Of a stretch of 64,000 nt of DNA, positions 12,546-22,393 are shown in pieces. Each line of letters opens with the position of its first letter. The first letter of the stretch is position 1. Both the position numbers and the translations under genes were made by a program. The notes under the pieces were generated by a model, which was given only the letters and a program-made list of their open reading frames with translations, was not told the origin of the DNA and searched no databases. The DNA is taken from NCBI GenBank assembly GCA_018398815.1, contig CM031604.1:60053823-60117822 (forward strand). Reading direction: 5' to 3'. The DNA is from Conus ventricosus (lineage: Eukaryota > Mollusca > Gastropoda > Neogastropoda > Conidae).

Positions 12546-12564
12546 TTTAAAAAAAAATAATTAT

Positions 12565-13053
12565 AATTTAATAAAAAACATGAACAGCGATGACTCCTAC
12601 AGCTACAAGGCAGCCTAAACCTTCCTGAACTTATGAATGACCAAGTTGATGATTTAAGCTATTATGCCCAAAAAGGAAAGGCTGTATTTTTTGGCAGCAT
12701 GTGGGGAAAACAAACCAGTTCCTGGGAAAACTGAATTCAGCATTGAACAGATTCAACAGATGTCGCACAAGACATTTTAAAGTATCATAACAGGTATGAA
12801 GCGCAGCTAGGGTCTAGAATGGTGAAAAGTGTGGGGCAAAAAGGTTCTTAGTTTGTACACTAAAACTAGTCAGTAGATTTGCTCCCATTTATTCGAACAA
12901 GATCTTACGTATGAATTTAACGCAAGATCCTGTTTTTAAACAAAGTCATTAGAGTCTCTAGGATGTGATTTATACTACGATTTGGAACATTTTTTATCGC
13001 CATTAATCATGGGATTAATAACTTTTAATCATATAGATTTATTTCCCTTCAAA
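12565..13053 (+). pseudogene. Broken Polinton gene with DLYY...LSPLIMGLI motif
   Basis: Diverges from the minus-strand cluster at about 12550. Collinear fragments start at ATG 12580 (MNSDDSYSYKAA). They pass through EFSIEQIQQMSHK, a helix with Y-N-R-YE-QLGSRMVKS in a shifted frame, and a block reading CDLYYDLEHFLSPLIMGLI at about 12963-13020. This last block has the look of a conserved Polinton protein of unknown role. Stops and frame changes are frequent. Confidence 0.4.
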
Positions 13054-13428
13054 ATGAACGATCTGGAAAATCAGCAGAACCAGAATCAGGTGGAGAAAGT
13101 AACCAAGCCCGAAAATCATCAGAAAACACTGAACCCGGTGGAGACCATTAAAAATCCTGGCGTGTTGAAGCAGGAAAAAATTAGCAGAGTGGAACAGACA
13201 AAAAAAAAATTAAAGTTACAGCATTATGAAAACATAACACCGCCAAAGCCAGAACAAGTTGATTCAATGCCAGCTATAAAAACTCCCTGTGATACAAGGG
13301 CCCCAAAGTCTTCATGGAATATTGAACTTAAAACTGTTGCCATTTTTGGCGCCATTGCTGCTGGGGGGGCAGTTATTGCGGCTAAAAAAAATATATACAC
13401 AATTGCAACAGAAACGAAAAGAAGTTAA
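13054..13428 (+). CDS. Asn/Gln/Lys-rich protein with one C-terminal helix
   Basis: A 124-residue open frame from ATG 13054. The first 85 residues are polar and low in complexity, rich in Asn, Gln, Lys and Glu. A single hydrophobic helix near residues 91-110 (VAIFGAIAAGGAVIAAKK) follows, then a short basic tail. It is continuous with the preceding broken frame, so it may be that gene's C-terminal half rather than a separate gene. No family recognised. Confidence 0.4.
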   Translation: MNDLENQQNQNQVEKVTKPENHQKTLNPVETIKNPGVLKQEKISRVEQTKKKLKLQHYENITPPKPEQVDSMPAIKTPCDTRAPKSSWNIELKTVAIFGAIAAGGAVIAAKKNIYTIATETKRS

Positions 13429-13807
13429 AACAACCTGAACCGTAAAAAACAGAAAAAAAGACAACTGCACGCCAAAAAAACCCGCCAATAAACAAAGCAT
13501 CATTTTGAATCCATTTTTAAATGGAATAATATTTTTTTTGAACTTAATTTAAATTTTTTTATAAAAATAGATCATGGCGTAATTTTAAAATGATGAAGTC
13601 AAAATAAAAAAACATGGGGGTCTATAAAAGACATTTCCATAGACCAGAATTGTAATCAATTCGGTTGTTCGGATGTAAAACCTTCCTTAAGATTATGCAG
13701 AGAACGCTGAGCAAGACATCCTCAACGATGACGCGTTTTTTGAGGCGGGGTGTGTACTATATTAGACATTTACTATTTAAGATAAAAACATAGATTGTAT
13801 TTTTTGA

Positions 13808-13950
13808 TAATTATAAGATAACTTAATAAGAACTTAGTTGTACTTAAAGGATAACTTAATCAAGAACTTATTAAGGAAACTTGATCAAGAACTTAATTAA
13901 AAACTTAATCAAGAACTTATTAGAACTTGAAGTAACTTAATTAAGAACTT
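13808..13950. repeat. Degenerate AACTTAATCAAGAACTTA tandem repeat
   Basis: Six or more imperfect copies of a 15-18 base AT-rich unit built around AACTTAAT and AAGAACTT. The unit is itself partly palindromic (AACTTAATTAAGAACTT). It lies between the last Polinton frame and the G-rich arrays. Confidence 0.7.
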
Positions 13951-13954
13951 GGGG

Positions 13955-14460
13955 TGACTTGGGGGTGGGAGTGTGTGTGGTGTACACAGGGGGGGTTGGG
14001 GTGGGGGGAGTGCGTGCGTGGGGCGGGGGTGGGGGGACGTGCGTGCGTGGGGTGGGGGGGGGAGGACGTGCGTGGGGTAGGACAAAACCACACACAACAA
14101 ACAACAAACACAAACAACACAAACAAACACACAAGGCCTAACCCTATCTAGTTTGTTTGCCAGAACATTCAAAAATCGTTATCCAGGCACACTGCGTTTT
14201 TTTTAAAAAATCCAAACAGCCGAAGCAGGGCAGGCGCCCAAAAACCCTACATGCATGATCGTTACTATATTTAGAGCCACGTCAGTGTGTGCATGCGTGG
14301 GGTGGGGTGGGCGGGGGGGGGGGGGGGGGGGTGGCATGCGTGGGGTAGGACAAAACACACACACACACACAAACAAACAACAAACACAAAAAAACAACAA
14401 ACAAACAAACAACAAACAAACAACAAACACCCAATGCCACTAGACCACACTGCGCCAACC
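13955..14460. repeat. Two copies of a G-rich plus CAAA-rich block
   Basis: Two direct copies (about 13955-14140 and 14280-14440), each with a G-run section (GTGCGTGCGTGGGGTGGGG type), then GTAGGACAAAACCACAC, then a CAAA/CAAACA-rich stretch. The overlapping open frames on both strands here are low-complexity artefacts. The G runs could form quadruplexes (inference). Confidence 0.75.
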
Positions 14461-14513
14461 ACGTCAGCGGTAGGCCTGCTGTGGTCTTACAGTCGCCGTT
14501 AGAGAGGGCTTTG

Positions 14514-14546
14514 TAGGTCAATCGGCAGAGGCTGCCGATTGGCCTA
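14514..14546. other. 15-bp stem, 3-nt loop inverted repeat
   Basis: The left arm 14514-14528 (TAGGTCAATCGGCAG) pairs with 14532-14546 (CTGCCGATTGGCCTA) with one G-T mismatch and an AGG loop. It lies in a short unique stretch after the second G-rich block. No RNA family is recognised. Confidence 0.6.
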
Positions 14547-14860
14547 GTTTTGCACAACCGTTACTATTTTTAAGCCCACGTCATGTGTTTGGGCGTTCAC
14601 TGAGGCCTTGCAGAGCAGTTGTCGGAGGGCAGTTAGCGAACAGTGCTACACCCCCCTATAATTAGCCGTAACAACACCGGCCCTGTTCTGGGCCCAGCCC
14701 GAGTGTGTTCCGCGTCGTCTGCTTTGCCGTTGTGTCACAAACACCACAGGTGGAGAAGTTTTCTGAACTACTAGGTAAAATACACCGGTCCCCTGAACAT
14801 TGGAGCTTTTTGAATAGAATCATTTCTTCAAAAGTTAAAAGCTTTTCAAAGTTACTCTAA

Positions 14861-15214
14861 TTAAATATTGTTAAGGAAACAAAAAAAGAAATGCTTCCTT
14901 TGGCTTTGAAGGAGGAGAACAAGGCCCCGCCACTCAATTTCTTTGTCAAAAACTTTGCCATGGGCCTCATGATAAACAATGTATTTTTCACAAGATCGGT
15001 CTGTTGATCGGAAAGTTTTTCCCTTTCGAAGATAACAACACTTCATCCATTTCTTGAGTAATATTAGTGCCACTTCCAGCACTGACAGAAAGCATTGAAA
15101 TATCACTTCCCTGACTCGCCATGTTTTTAAACACACAAGTTCTTCTGAAAACGCTTTAACAGCCCGCCGGTCGAATTTAAAATGGCGGGCGGCTGTGTAT
15201 GGTGAGCACAACAC
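14861..15214 (-). other. Unassigned 117-codon open frame
   Basis: Longest non-repetitive frame in the right part of the Polinton interval. It overlaps another short frame from a well-placed ATG (AAAACATGG at about 15122) reading MASQGSDISMLSVSAG. That frame stops after 44 codons. Neither resembles a family I know. The sequence is less AT-rich than the Polinton core, so it could be a separate insertion or an extra Polinton gene. Confidence 0.2.
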
Positions 15215-15426
15215 AAAGTGTCAGTGAAATTTTAAACTCGGCATTGATTTGATAAGAGGCTTATGCGAAAATAAACATGACTAGAATTGACAAGCCCTCT
15301 CGTTCATCGAGTGTGCGACGTCGCGTGGTCTCGCAGCAGTTCCAACGGGGCCGTCAGGTGTGCTTTATTGATTTTTTGGTCGCAGTTTGTGGCGAGCCGT
15401 GCACTGTGTGCGAGGGGGCGCTTGTC

Positions 15427-15643
15427 TGCGCAAGCCGTGCCATAAAAATGCTGTGTGTGTGTCTGCCCGCCTCTCTGTCTGTCTGTCTGTCTGTTCTCTC
15501 TCTCTGTCTCTCTCTTCTCTGTCTGTTGCCGGTGATTCTCTCTCTCTCTCTTCCGCCACAGGAAAAGGCGGCTTTAAGGCCACTTTCGCCCAAAAACTCG
15601 GTGGTAGAGCAAGTGGCTTAGAATGAAGGTTTTCCTGTTCTCT
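15427..15643 (-). repeat. Right inverted repeat of the Polinton remnant
   Basis: Reverse complement matches 547-757 in order: the AGAGAACA-GAAAACCTTC edge, the CGAGTTTTTGG...GTGGCC-AAAG block, a GA tract, a CAGA tract and a GGCACGGCTTGCGCA edge. Differences are mostly short indels in the simple-repeat parts. Confidence 0.7.
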
Positions 15644-15647
15644 TTAC

Positions 15648-15935
15648 TGCTTCATGGCTCTGCATTGGCAAAATGTTGGCATAGCATATTTATCCAAAGT
15701 ATGGACAAATCTGTGGGTTTACAGATGTGATGTAGTGTATCTCTGATGTCAAAATTTGAACAAGTGAGCACACAGTGACGCAGTCAGTCCTCACTGCTTC
15801 ATGGCTCTGCATTGGCAACTGTGGCATAGCATTTATCCAAAGTATGGACAAATCTGTGGGTTTGCAGATGTGAGGTAGCGTATATATCTCTGATGTCAAT
15901 TATGAACAAGTGGCACACAGTGGCACAGTCACTTC
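15648..15935. repeat. Tandem duplication of a 143-bp unit
   Basis: Units 15648-15790 and 15791-15935 both run from CTGCTTCATGGCTCTGCATTG through GTATGGACAAATCTGTGGGT to an ACACAGTG-CAGTCA end. They differ by scattered substitutions and small indels. The duplication sits immediately outside the right inverted repeat of the Polinton. Confidence 0.85.
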
Positions 15936-16263
15936 ACTCAAAGTGATAATGATTTTTTCAAGGTGGTCCAGAGCCAGTGTGAGAGAGTACTCCCCTCTGG
16001 AGGGTGCTGCCAACTTCTTCCCGTAACCATTCCCCGGAGTTCCAGTTTCCTCAAGGTGGTGTCGGTGCGTTGGTACAGGTCTGTGTACACTTCACCACAT
16101 CTACTAAGCCATGAGACTGCAATGCACAGGATCAATAAATGATTAACTACAATGAATAGGTTGAAGACAAATGTCTCATAGGTGCGACTTAGAGGTTTAA
16201 TTACGCATTTGCCCAATTGGTTGATCAAACCTTGGGTACCTATCATTGCCTGTGCTACAACCT

Positions 16264-16265
16264 TA

Positions 16266-16330
<65 letters not shown>
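16264..16330. repeat. (GT)n microsatellite
   Basis: Uninterrupted GT tract of about 33 units. A histidine/threonine frame on the minus strand is its translation. A short ATG/GAT-rich stretch follows at 16430-16555. Confidence 0.95.
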
Positions 16331-16332
<2 letters not shown>

Positions 16333-16557
16333 TTATCTGAAATGGCTGTACATCAGATAACATACGTGTGATTGATCAACAATGAACATTAGAATTGTAA
16401 TAACATTGTTTTAGTAACCACAATAATAATGCTGATGATGATGGGGGTGAAAATGATATTGATAGTCATAGAAATAATACTGATAAGGATGAAAATGCAA
16501 ATCCACCATCATCATCATCAACATATCAGTGTTGTCATTAGAGTGATGATGATGAAA

Positions 16558-16657
16558 NNNNNNNNNNNNNNNNNNNNNNNNNNNNNNNNNNNNNNNNNNN
16601 NNNNNNNNNNNNNNNNNNNNNNNNNNNNNNNNNNNNNNNNNNNNNNNNNNNNNNNNN
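16558..16657. other. Assembly gap, 100 N
   Basis: Exactly 100 N, the usual placeholder for a gap of unknown size. Exons of the receptor gene upstream of 16825 may be missing here. Confidence 1.
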
Positions 16658-16824
16658 GAAAGGATCACTCAACAGCCAGACTGCTGCAGAGTTGTGTGAA
16701 GGTCAGAAAAAAATGAGGAAAGAGAGGAAGAAAAGACAGGAAAAGCGAACGCCGAATGAATGAATCATGACTGAATAAGCCAAAGGACAGATCACTGGAC
16801 GTGATTACTGTGTTGTGCACACAG

Positions 16825-16960
16825 GCTGTGAGGCTGGCCGCTACGGTCATCACTGCAGTGGACTTTTGTGGTCGGTGTCGGGACAGTGACCAGTGTGACG
16901 TCATCACTGGTGACTGTCCCACTGGCTGTGAAGACGGTTTTCATGGAACTCACTGTGACC
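16825..16960 (+). CDS. EGF-type ectodomain exon of a membrane receptor
   Basis: Follows a CACACAG acceptor and ends at a GTGAGT donor. Phase is 1 on both sides, the usual phase of EGF-module exons. It encodes a cysteine-spaced module, GCEAGRYGHHCSG then CGRCRDSDQCDVITGDCP, ending GCEDGFHGTHCD. This resembles laminin-type/multiple-EGF repeats of MEGF, Draper and Tie-like receptors. The frame is broken by one extra T in CTTTTG (about 16864-16867). Without it the exon is 135 bases (45 codons) and fully open. Either an assembly error or a real lesion. Earlier exons would lie left of the gap, possibly beyond the Polinton. It would bind extracellular ligands (family inference). Confidence 0.75.
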
Positions 16961-16978
16961 GTGAGTCTCTCTGTCCTC

Positions 16979-17176
16979 TCTCTCTCTCTCTCTTTGTCTG
17001 TCTGTCACACACACAAAAGCAAACACACATTCTCCTTTCCCTCTCTCTCTCTCTCTCTCCTCTCTCTCCTCTCTCTCTCCTCTCTCTCTCCTCTCTCTCT
17101 CACTTCTCTCTCTCTCTCTCTCTCTCTCTTTACACACATACACACACATACGCACACATACACACGCGCGCGCACA

Positions 17177-17261
<85 letters not shown>

Positions 17262-17280
17262 ACACACAAAAGCAAACACA

Positions 17281-17320
<40 letters not shown>

Positions 17321-17369
17321 TACACACATACACACACACACACGCGCGCACACACACACACGCACACAC

Positions 17370-17424
<55 letters not shown>

Positions 17425-17503
17425 CACACACACACACACACACATGCACACACACACGCACATGCAAACACCACACATATGCAAACACACATTCTCTCTC
17501 TCC

Positions 17504-17590
<87 letters not shown>

Positions 17591-17640
17591 GCACTCTCTC
17601 TCTTTCCCTCTCCCCCTCTCTCAAACAAACATACACACAC
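16979..17640. repeat. Compound CT / CA microsatellite cluster
   Basis: Alternating (CT)n and (CA)n tracts with a few CGCG and ATGCAC interruptions, in the intron after the EGF exon. Two internal sections repeat (CAAAAGCAAACACACATTCTC occurs near 17015 and 17267). Long open frames on both strands are pure repeat translations. Confidence 0.97.
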
Positions 17641-17699
17641 ATGCTTTCTCCCCTTCCCATTCCTCCTCTTCTCTCACCCCACCCCCTCCTTGTACATCA

Positions 17700-18680
17700 A
17701 AATATTATTACATTTCGAACATCATCATCGTCTTTTGTACCTTGAATATCACCGGATCTTGTCACACCTCAAACATCTCTGTTATCTTGTCACAGCTTAA
17801 CACAATCACTGTTATCATGTTACGCTTTGATCGTCACTATCATCTTGTCACAACCTGAACCATTTCTGCATCTTGCTACACCTTGAACATCACTTTTCGT
17901 TAAGCTGAAACAGCACCACATTTTGTAACATTTACACATAACTATACCTTTGTTACACCTCGAACACCCGATTATTTCGATATACATTGAAAGTCACCAT
18001 ACCTTGTTATACCTTGAACCTCACCATGTGTTGTTACATCTTGAACACCGACGTATCTTGTTACACCGTAAATGTCACCAGGACTTGTTACACTTTGAGC
18101 ATCTCCATGCACTTGAACATCATCATGTCTTGTCAAACCTTGGACATCGCAGATCTTGTGACATCTTGGCCATTACCATATCTTGTTACACCATGAACAT
18201 CGACATCTCTTGTTACACTATGGACGTCACCATCTATTGTCACAACCTTAAAACATTGCCATTATTTGGTTACACTCTGAACATTGTCATCATCTTGTTA
18301 TACCTTGAACAACACCGTATTGTGTTGCACCCAGGACATTGCCATATCTTACTGCACAATGAATATCATATCTTTTACACCTCGAACCTCACTTTATCGT
18401 GTTACATCTCGAACATCATCATGTATTGTTACACTTTTAACATCACCATAATTATCTCGTTACACCTTGCACATCATCATGTATTGTTACACCCTGAACA
18501 TCAATATATTTTTTACACCTTGAACCTCACCATATCGTGTTACATCTTGAACATAATCATACCTTTTTCACGCTTTTAACATCACTATATCTTGTTACAC
18601 CTTGAGCATCTACATATCTTGTTAAACAATGAACATCATTTCACCTGATCTTCTTACCCGTTGAACATCACAATATCTTG
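17700..18680. repeat. Degenerate ~28-bp minisatellite
   Basis: About 30 or more imperfect units resembling ATCTTGTTACACCTTGAAC followed by ATCACCAT. Units vary from 24 to 33 bases and are heavily mutated, which suggests an old array. It fills most of the intron between the EGF exon and the transmembrane exon. The 209-codon frame within it is a repeat translation. From 18680 to 19000 I see only unique intronic sequence. Confidence 0.85.
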
Positions 18681-19003
18681 TTCTTAAGTCTGCCTCCTTG
18701 TTCCTTTACAATACAAATGAGCAAGGGGCGCTCAAACATTACGTAGTGACCCGAAACAGTATTGGGGTTTACTAACAAAACCTGCTTTGGGGGTTATTTT
18801 GTAGCAAGAAAGTAGATATAGATGGAATCTTTCTTTTATTTTTTGTTTTCGTTTGTATTGTTTACCTGTGTTTGACGAGGAATTAAGGTGCCTTCATGAA
18901 TGTAGCGTGCATTGATTATTAAGATGAAAATGTATCACATTAGTCACAGTTCACTATATTGACATTTATTACAAGTGATCAAATGAATGTAATTCCGCGA
19001 TAT

Positions 19004-19007
<4 letters not shown>

Positions 19008-19086
<79 letters not shown>

Positions 19087-19160
19087 AGGCAAACAGGCAG
19101 GCTGGCTGGCTGGCTGGCTGGCTGGCAGGCAGTGTATGAATGTATGTATGTATGTGTCTG
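19008..19160. repeat. (GA)n, GGCT and GTAT microsatellites
   Basis: A GA tract interrupted by GGAG, then five GGCT units and four GTAT units. Intronic. Confidence 0.95.
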
Positions 19161-19228
19161 TTAGTGTTACGAGAAAACATAATAGATTAATCTTGAATGA
19201 ACATCATGTGCTTTTGTCATTACACAGA

Positions 19229-19321
19229 TGCAGACGACTCCACCAAACTCTACATACTCTACTCTACTCTTACAGCAACAGTGATTGCGTTAGTGGCCGT
19301 TGTATCTGTTCTGGTGTATAG
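19229..19321 (+). CDS. Transmembrane exon of the receptor gene
   Basis: Bounded by a TTACACAG acceptor and a GTATGT donor, entering in phase 1 and leaving in phase 2. It reads DADDSTKLYILYSTLTATV and then IALVAVVSVLVYR, one strong transmembrane helix of about 22 residues with an Arg at the cytoplasmic edge. Phase 1 entry agrees with the EGF exon's phase 1 exit and phase 2 exit agrees with the exon at 20723. The two EGF-side and cytoplasmic parts are therefore read as one single-pass type I receptor. Confidence 0.7.
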   Translation, partial: CRRLHQTLHTLLYSYSNSDCVSGRCICSGV

Positions 19322-19331
19322 GTATGTATTC

Positions 19332-19332
<1 letters not shown>

Positions 19333-19399
<67 letters not shown>

Positions 19400-19413
19400 A
19401 AGGAGAGAGAGAG

Positions 19414-19444
<31 letters not shown>

Positions 19445-19487
19445 CAAAAAGGATGAATAGCAACAACAGCAATAATACTGTTGTAGT

Positions 19488-19518
<31 letters not shown>

Positions 19519-19760
19519 AGTGGGGAAAAGAATCAGCAATGTCAAAGCGGGATGCAAAACCTGTGTGCTGTAACACAATAGAGTTGAATTTTTTGTAGTA
19601 GTTGTTGTTTTCTCCCATGACCATTTTATCGGTATGAACCAAGTCATAGCTTTCGAATTTGTCCATCTTCTCACATTACTCATTACCACCATCACCACCA
19701 CCCCAAAAAAAAAGCAACAATAACAACAACAACAACAACAACAAAAAACAGCTCTGCAAA
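19333..19760. repeat. GT, GA, GAT and AAC microsatellites
   Basis: (GT)n 19333-19396, (GA)n 19400-19444, (GAT)n about 19486-19517 and (AAC)n about 19715-19745. All are intronic, with short unique spacers. From 19760 to 20390 no feature is seen. Confidence 0.95.
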
Positions 19761-20329
19761 TTTCTAAGAAAACTTGGCCCAACTGCGGTCAAAATATCTC
19801 GGAGAAAACCCAGACTTGTCAGTTGGTCATGTGATGAGTTCTTTATTTCATGTGATTTTATACTTACAGATTAAACAAAAATATCAATCTATGTTTTCTT
19901 TCAATTGCTTAGACTAGTCTAGCGGAGATGAATTGTATTAAGTTGCTGTGAGAGGGATGGTTGGCTGGTTGAATGGCTGTTATTTGGTCCGTTAGCTTTC
20001 TAGTTACCGTTATTGTGTTGAATGGCTAGACGAATCCGAAGCTGTACTCAAGATTCTTTATTTTATGCTTGATAGCTAATTTGCTTTGTTAAGGTTAGTC
20101 TGTGCCTGTAAGCCGCTTGATAAAGATTTGCAAATCGAAAGCTTGCGCAAAGATGAGCATTGTGTTCTTGTTCATTCTCTACAATTTTATTTCATTTATC
20201 TCTTTTTTTTTTTTCAACCTCTGCTTTTGTGCGTGGTATTGAATTGTGATTCAAAGTCTCATAGTGCTACGTAGAGATACATGCTAAAGAAGTCTCTTTT
20301 AGTACCGATAACAATGCAGATAGACACAC

Positions 20330-20507
20330 GAGACTTTTCTTCCTTTTTCCTCTCTCCTTTCTTTCTTCTTTCTGTTCCATGTTTCTTCTTGTCTTTCTTC
20401 CCCCCCCCCCCTTGATTCCTTTCTTTTCTTCTTGCTTTCTTCCCTTTTTGTTTTCTCTCTGTCTTTCTTTCTTTCTTCTCCACCCCCCCCCCCTCTCTCT
20501 CTCTCTC

Positions 20508-20588
<81 letters not shown>

Positions 20589-20610
20589 CTCTCTCCTCTC
20601 TCTGTCTCTC
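20330..20610. repeat. Polypyrimidine tract with CTGT repeats
   Basis: TTTCTT-rich sequence, two C runs, about ten CTGT units and a long CT tract with CCT interruptions. Intronic. Confidence 0.95.
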
Positions 20611-20722
20611 TCGAGCCCTTCCTTTCCCCTTTCTTTATTGGGCTGTTAAGGTGGTTGTCTCGTAGTGTGCGCTGACCGTTTCATGGCATGCCAATGGCTT
20701 TTGTCCCATGGTGGGGGAACAG

Positions 20723-20787
20723 GTCAAGAAGAGCTGGCCAAGTCCCCTGGACAGGAGGGGACAGGACTGAGGATCCAAACCCGGAAG
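20723..20787 (+). CDS. Short cytoplasmic exon of the receptor gene
   Basis: A 65-base exon after GGGAACAG and before GTAGGC, entering in phase 2 and leaving in phase 1. Both match the flanking exons. It reads SRRAGQVPWTGGDRTEDPNP, a basic then acidic linker typical of the stretch just inside a membrane. The upstream pyrimidine tract is weak, so the call rests mainly on phase agreement and the good donor. Confidence 0.5.
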
Positions 20788-20879
20788 GTAGGCTGTGTGT
20801 CTGCCCACAGTCCTCCATCTCATGTCTATTGTTCTTGTGCTTGTCTGTGGTTCTGAACTGCGAACACATTGGTGATGAG

Positions 20880-21021
20880 ATGATGATGTTGATGGAGGAT
20901 AGTAGTGCTGGTGATGATAATATTGATAATAATAGTTGTAATAATCAGAATTACAACATCGACGATTTTGATAATATTGATGATGATGAGATGATGATGA
21001 TGATGATGATGATGATGATAC
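20880..21021. repeat. GAT/GATAAT trinucleotide repeat
   Basis: Imperfect GAT and AATGAT units ending in a purer (GAT)n run at about 20990-21019. Intronic. Confidence 0.9.
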
Positions 21022-21300
21022 AATTCAAATCCATCGAGTTTTAATAGGCACATCCAACCGGCATGACTTGGACTAAACCATTCATTTTCCCCCCTAAATG
21101 ACTGATTTCACTGAAGAGTCAGATTCTTGACAAAAGACTGTATGTTAAAAGCGGCATTGGAAATCATACAAAAAGCACAACCTTGGAAATCAAATTCATG
21201 CGAACAGTACTGGATGAAAAAATGTGCCGTGTTGTATATGACCTCCGCTGTTCAAAAGACATTCAAGGCGGTATTGTCACATGGAGCCGATCACTTTAAG

Positions 21301-21330
21301 GGGGGGGTGGGGGGGGGGGGGGGGGGGGGG
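21301..21330. repeat. Poly-G run
   Basis: About 30 bases, almost all G. Length is probably unreliable in the assembly. Confidence 0.9.
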
Positions 21331-21379
21331 CCTAGGAAACCGCGTTCCAATCTTCCAGGAGTGGAGCTGACCAGGCGAC

Positions 21380-22393
21380 CAAGTGAACAGTACCGTAGCC
21401 TGGCCTGAGTGAACAGTACGATAGTCTAGCCTGAGTGAACAGTAAGTAGTCTAGCCTGAGTGAACAGTAAGGTAGTCTAGCCTGAGTGAACAGTAAGGTA
21501 GTCTAGCCTGAGTGAACAGTAAGGTAGTCTAGCCTGAGTGAACAGTAAAGTAGTCAAGCCTGAGTGAACAGTACGGTAGTCTAGCCCGAGTGAACAGTAC
21601 GATAGTCTAGCCTGAGTGAACAGTACGGTAGTCTAGCCTGAGTGAACAGTACGGTAGTCTAGCCTGAGTGAACAGTACGATAGTCTAGCCTGAGTGAACA
21701 GTAAAGTAGTCAAGCCTGAGTGAACAGTAAGGTAGTCTAGTCTGCCTGAACAGTAAGGTAGTCTAGTCTGCCTGAACAGTAAGGTAGTCTAGTCTGCCTG
21801 AACAGTAAGGTAGTCTAGTCTGCCTGAACAGTAAGGTAGTCTAGTTTGCCTGAACAGTAAGGTAGTCTAGTCTGCCTGAACAGTAAGGTAGTCTAGTCTG
21901 CCTGAACAGTAAGGTAGTCTAGTCTGCCTGAACAGTAAGGTAGTCTAGTCTGCCTGAACAGTAAGGCAGTCTAGCCTGAGTGAACAGTAAGGTAGTCTAG
22001 TCTGCCTGAACAGTAAGGTAGTCTAGTCTGCCTGAACAGTAAGGTAGTCTGTCCTGAGTGAACAGTAAGGTAGTCTAGTCTGCCTGAACAGTAAGGTAGT
22101 CTAGTCTGCCTGAACAGTAAGGCAGTCTAGCCTGAGTGAACAGTAAGGTAGTCTAGTCTGCCTGAACAGTAAGATAGTCTAGTCTGCCTGAACAGTAAGG
22201 CATCTGTCCTGAGTGAACAGTAAGGCAGTCTGTCCTGAGTGAACAGTAAGGCAGTCTGTCCTGAGTGAACAGTAAGGCAGTCTGTCCTGAGTGAACAGTA
22301 AGGCAGTCTGTCCTGAGTGAACAGTAAGGTAGTCTGTCCTGAGTGAACAGTAAGGCAGTCTGTCCTGAGTGAACAGTAAGGTAGTCTGTCCTG
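21380..22393. repeat. 26-bp satellite array, about 39 copies in three variant blocks
   Basis: Unit of 26 bases around TGAACAGTAAGGTAGTCTAG. Variant A has CCTGAGTGAACAGTA at its start (21380-21725), B has TGCCTGAACAGTAAGG (about 21735-22195, with a few A and C units mixed in) and C has GGCAGTCTGTCCTGAGTG (22200-22393). The period of 26 makes a 26-residue repeat in every frame, which explains the 171-codon minus-strand frame. It sits in the receptor's intron before the last exon. From 22394 to 22740 I see unique sequence with no gene. Confidence 0.95.

Larger units (their letters stand above)
547..15643. mobile_element. Degenerate Polinton/Maverick (adintovirus-like) element
   Basis: About 15.1 kb, a usual Polinton length, bracketed by inverted repeats (547-757 and 15427-15643). 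Inside are remains of genes known from Polintons and adintoviruses: capsid C-terminus (plus strand, to about 6745), protein-primed family B DNA polymerase with HNH-like insert (plus, about 7745-10925), retrovirus-type integrase (minus, about 11810-11000) and several small conserved genes. Every long gene is broken by frameshifts and stops, so this copy cannot encode its own proteins as assembled. No clear 6-bp target duplication was found next to the repeats, so exact ends are uncertain. A packaging ATPase and a maturation protease were looked for and not recognised. Confidence 0.8.

Noticed and set aside
13909..14557. Several overlapping Pro/Cys/His-rich frames on both strands
   Set aside because: Low-complexity readings of the G-rich and CAAA-rich blocks.
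16801..17800. Open frames of 226-314 codons on both strands
   Set aside because: Almost entirely translations of CT and CA microsatellites. Only the first 45 codons, in the EGF exon, are credible.
17950..18579. 209-codon plus-strand frame
   Set aside because: Translation of the degenerate 28-bp minisatellite, with no domain and biased composition.
21380..22393. CRISPR-like appearance of regularly spaced repeats
   Set aside because: Units are contiguous with no unique spacers, and the surroundings are eukaryotic.
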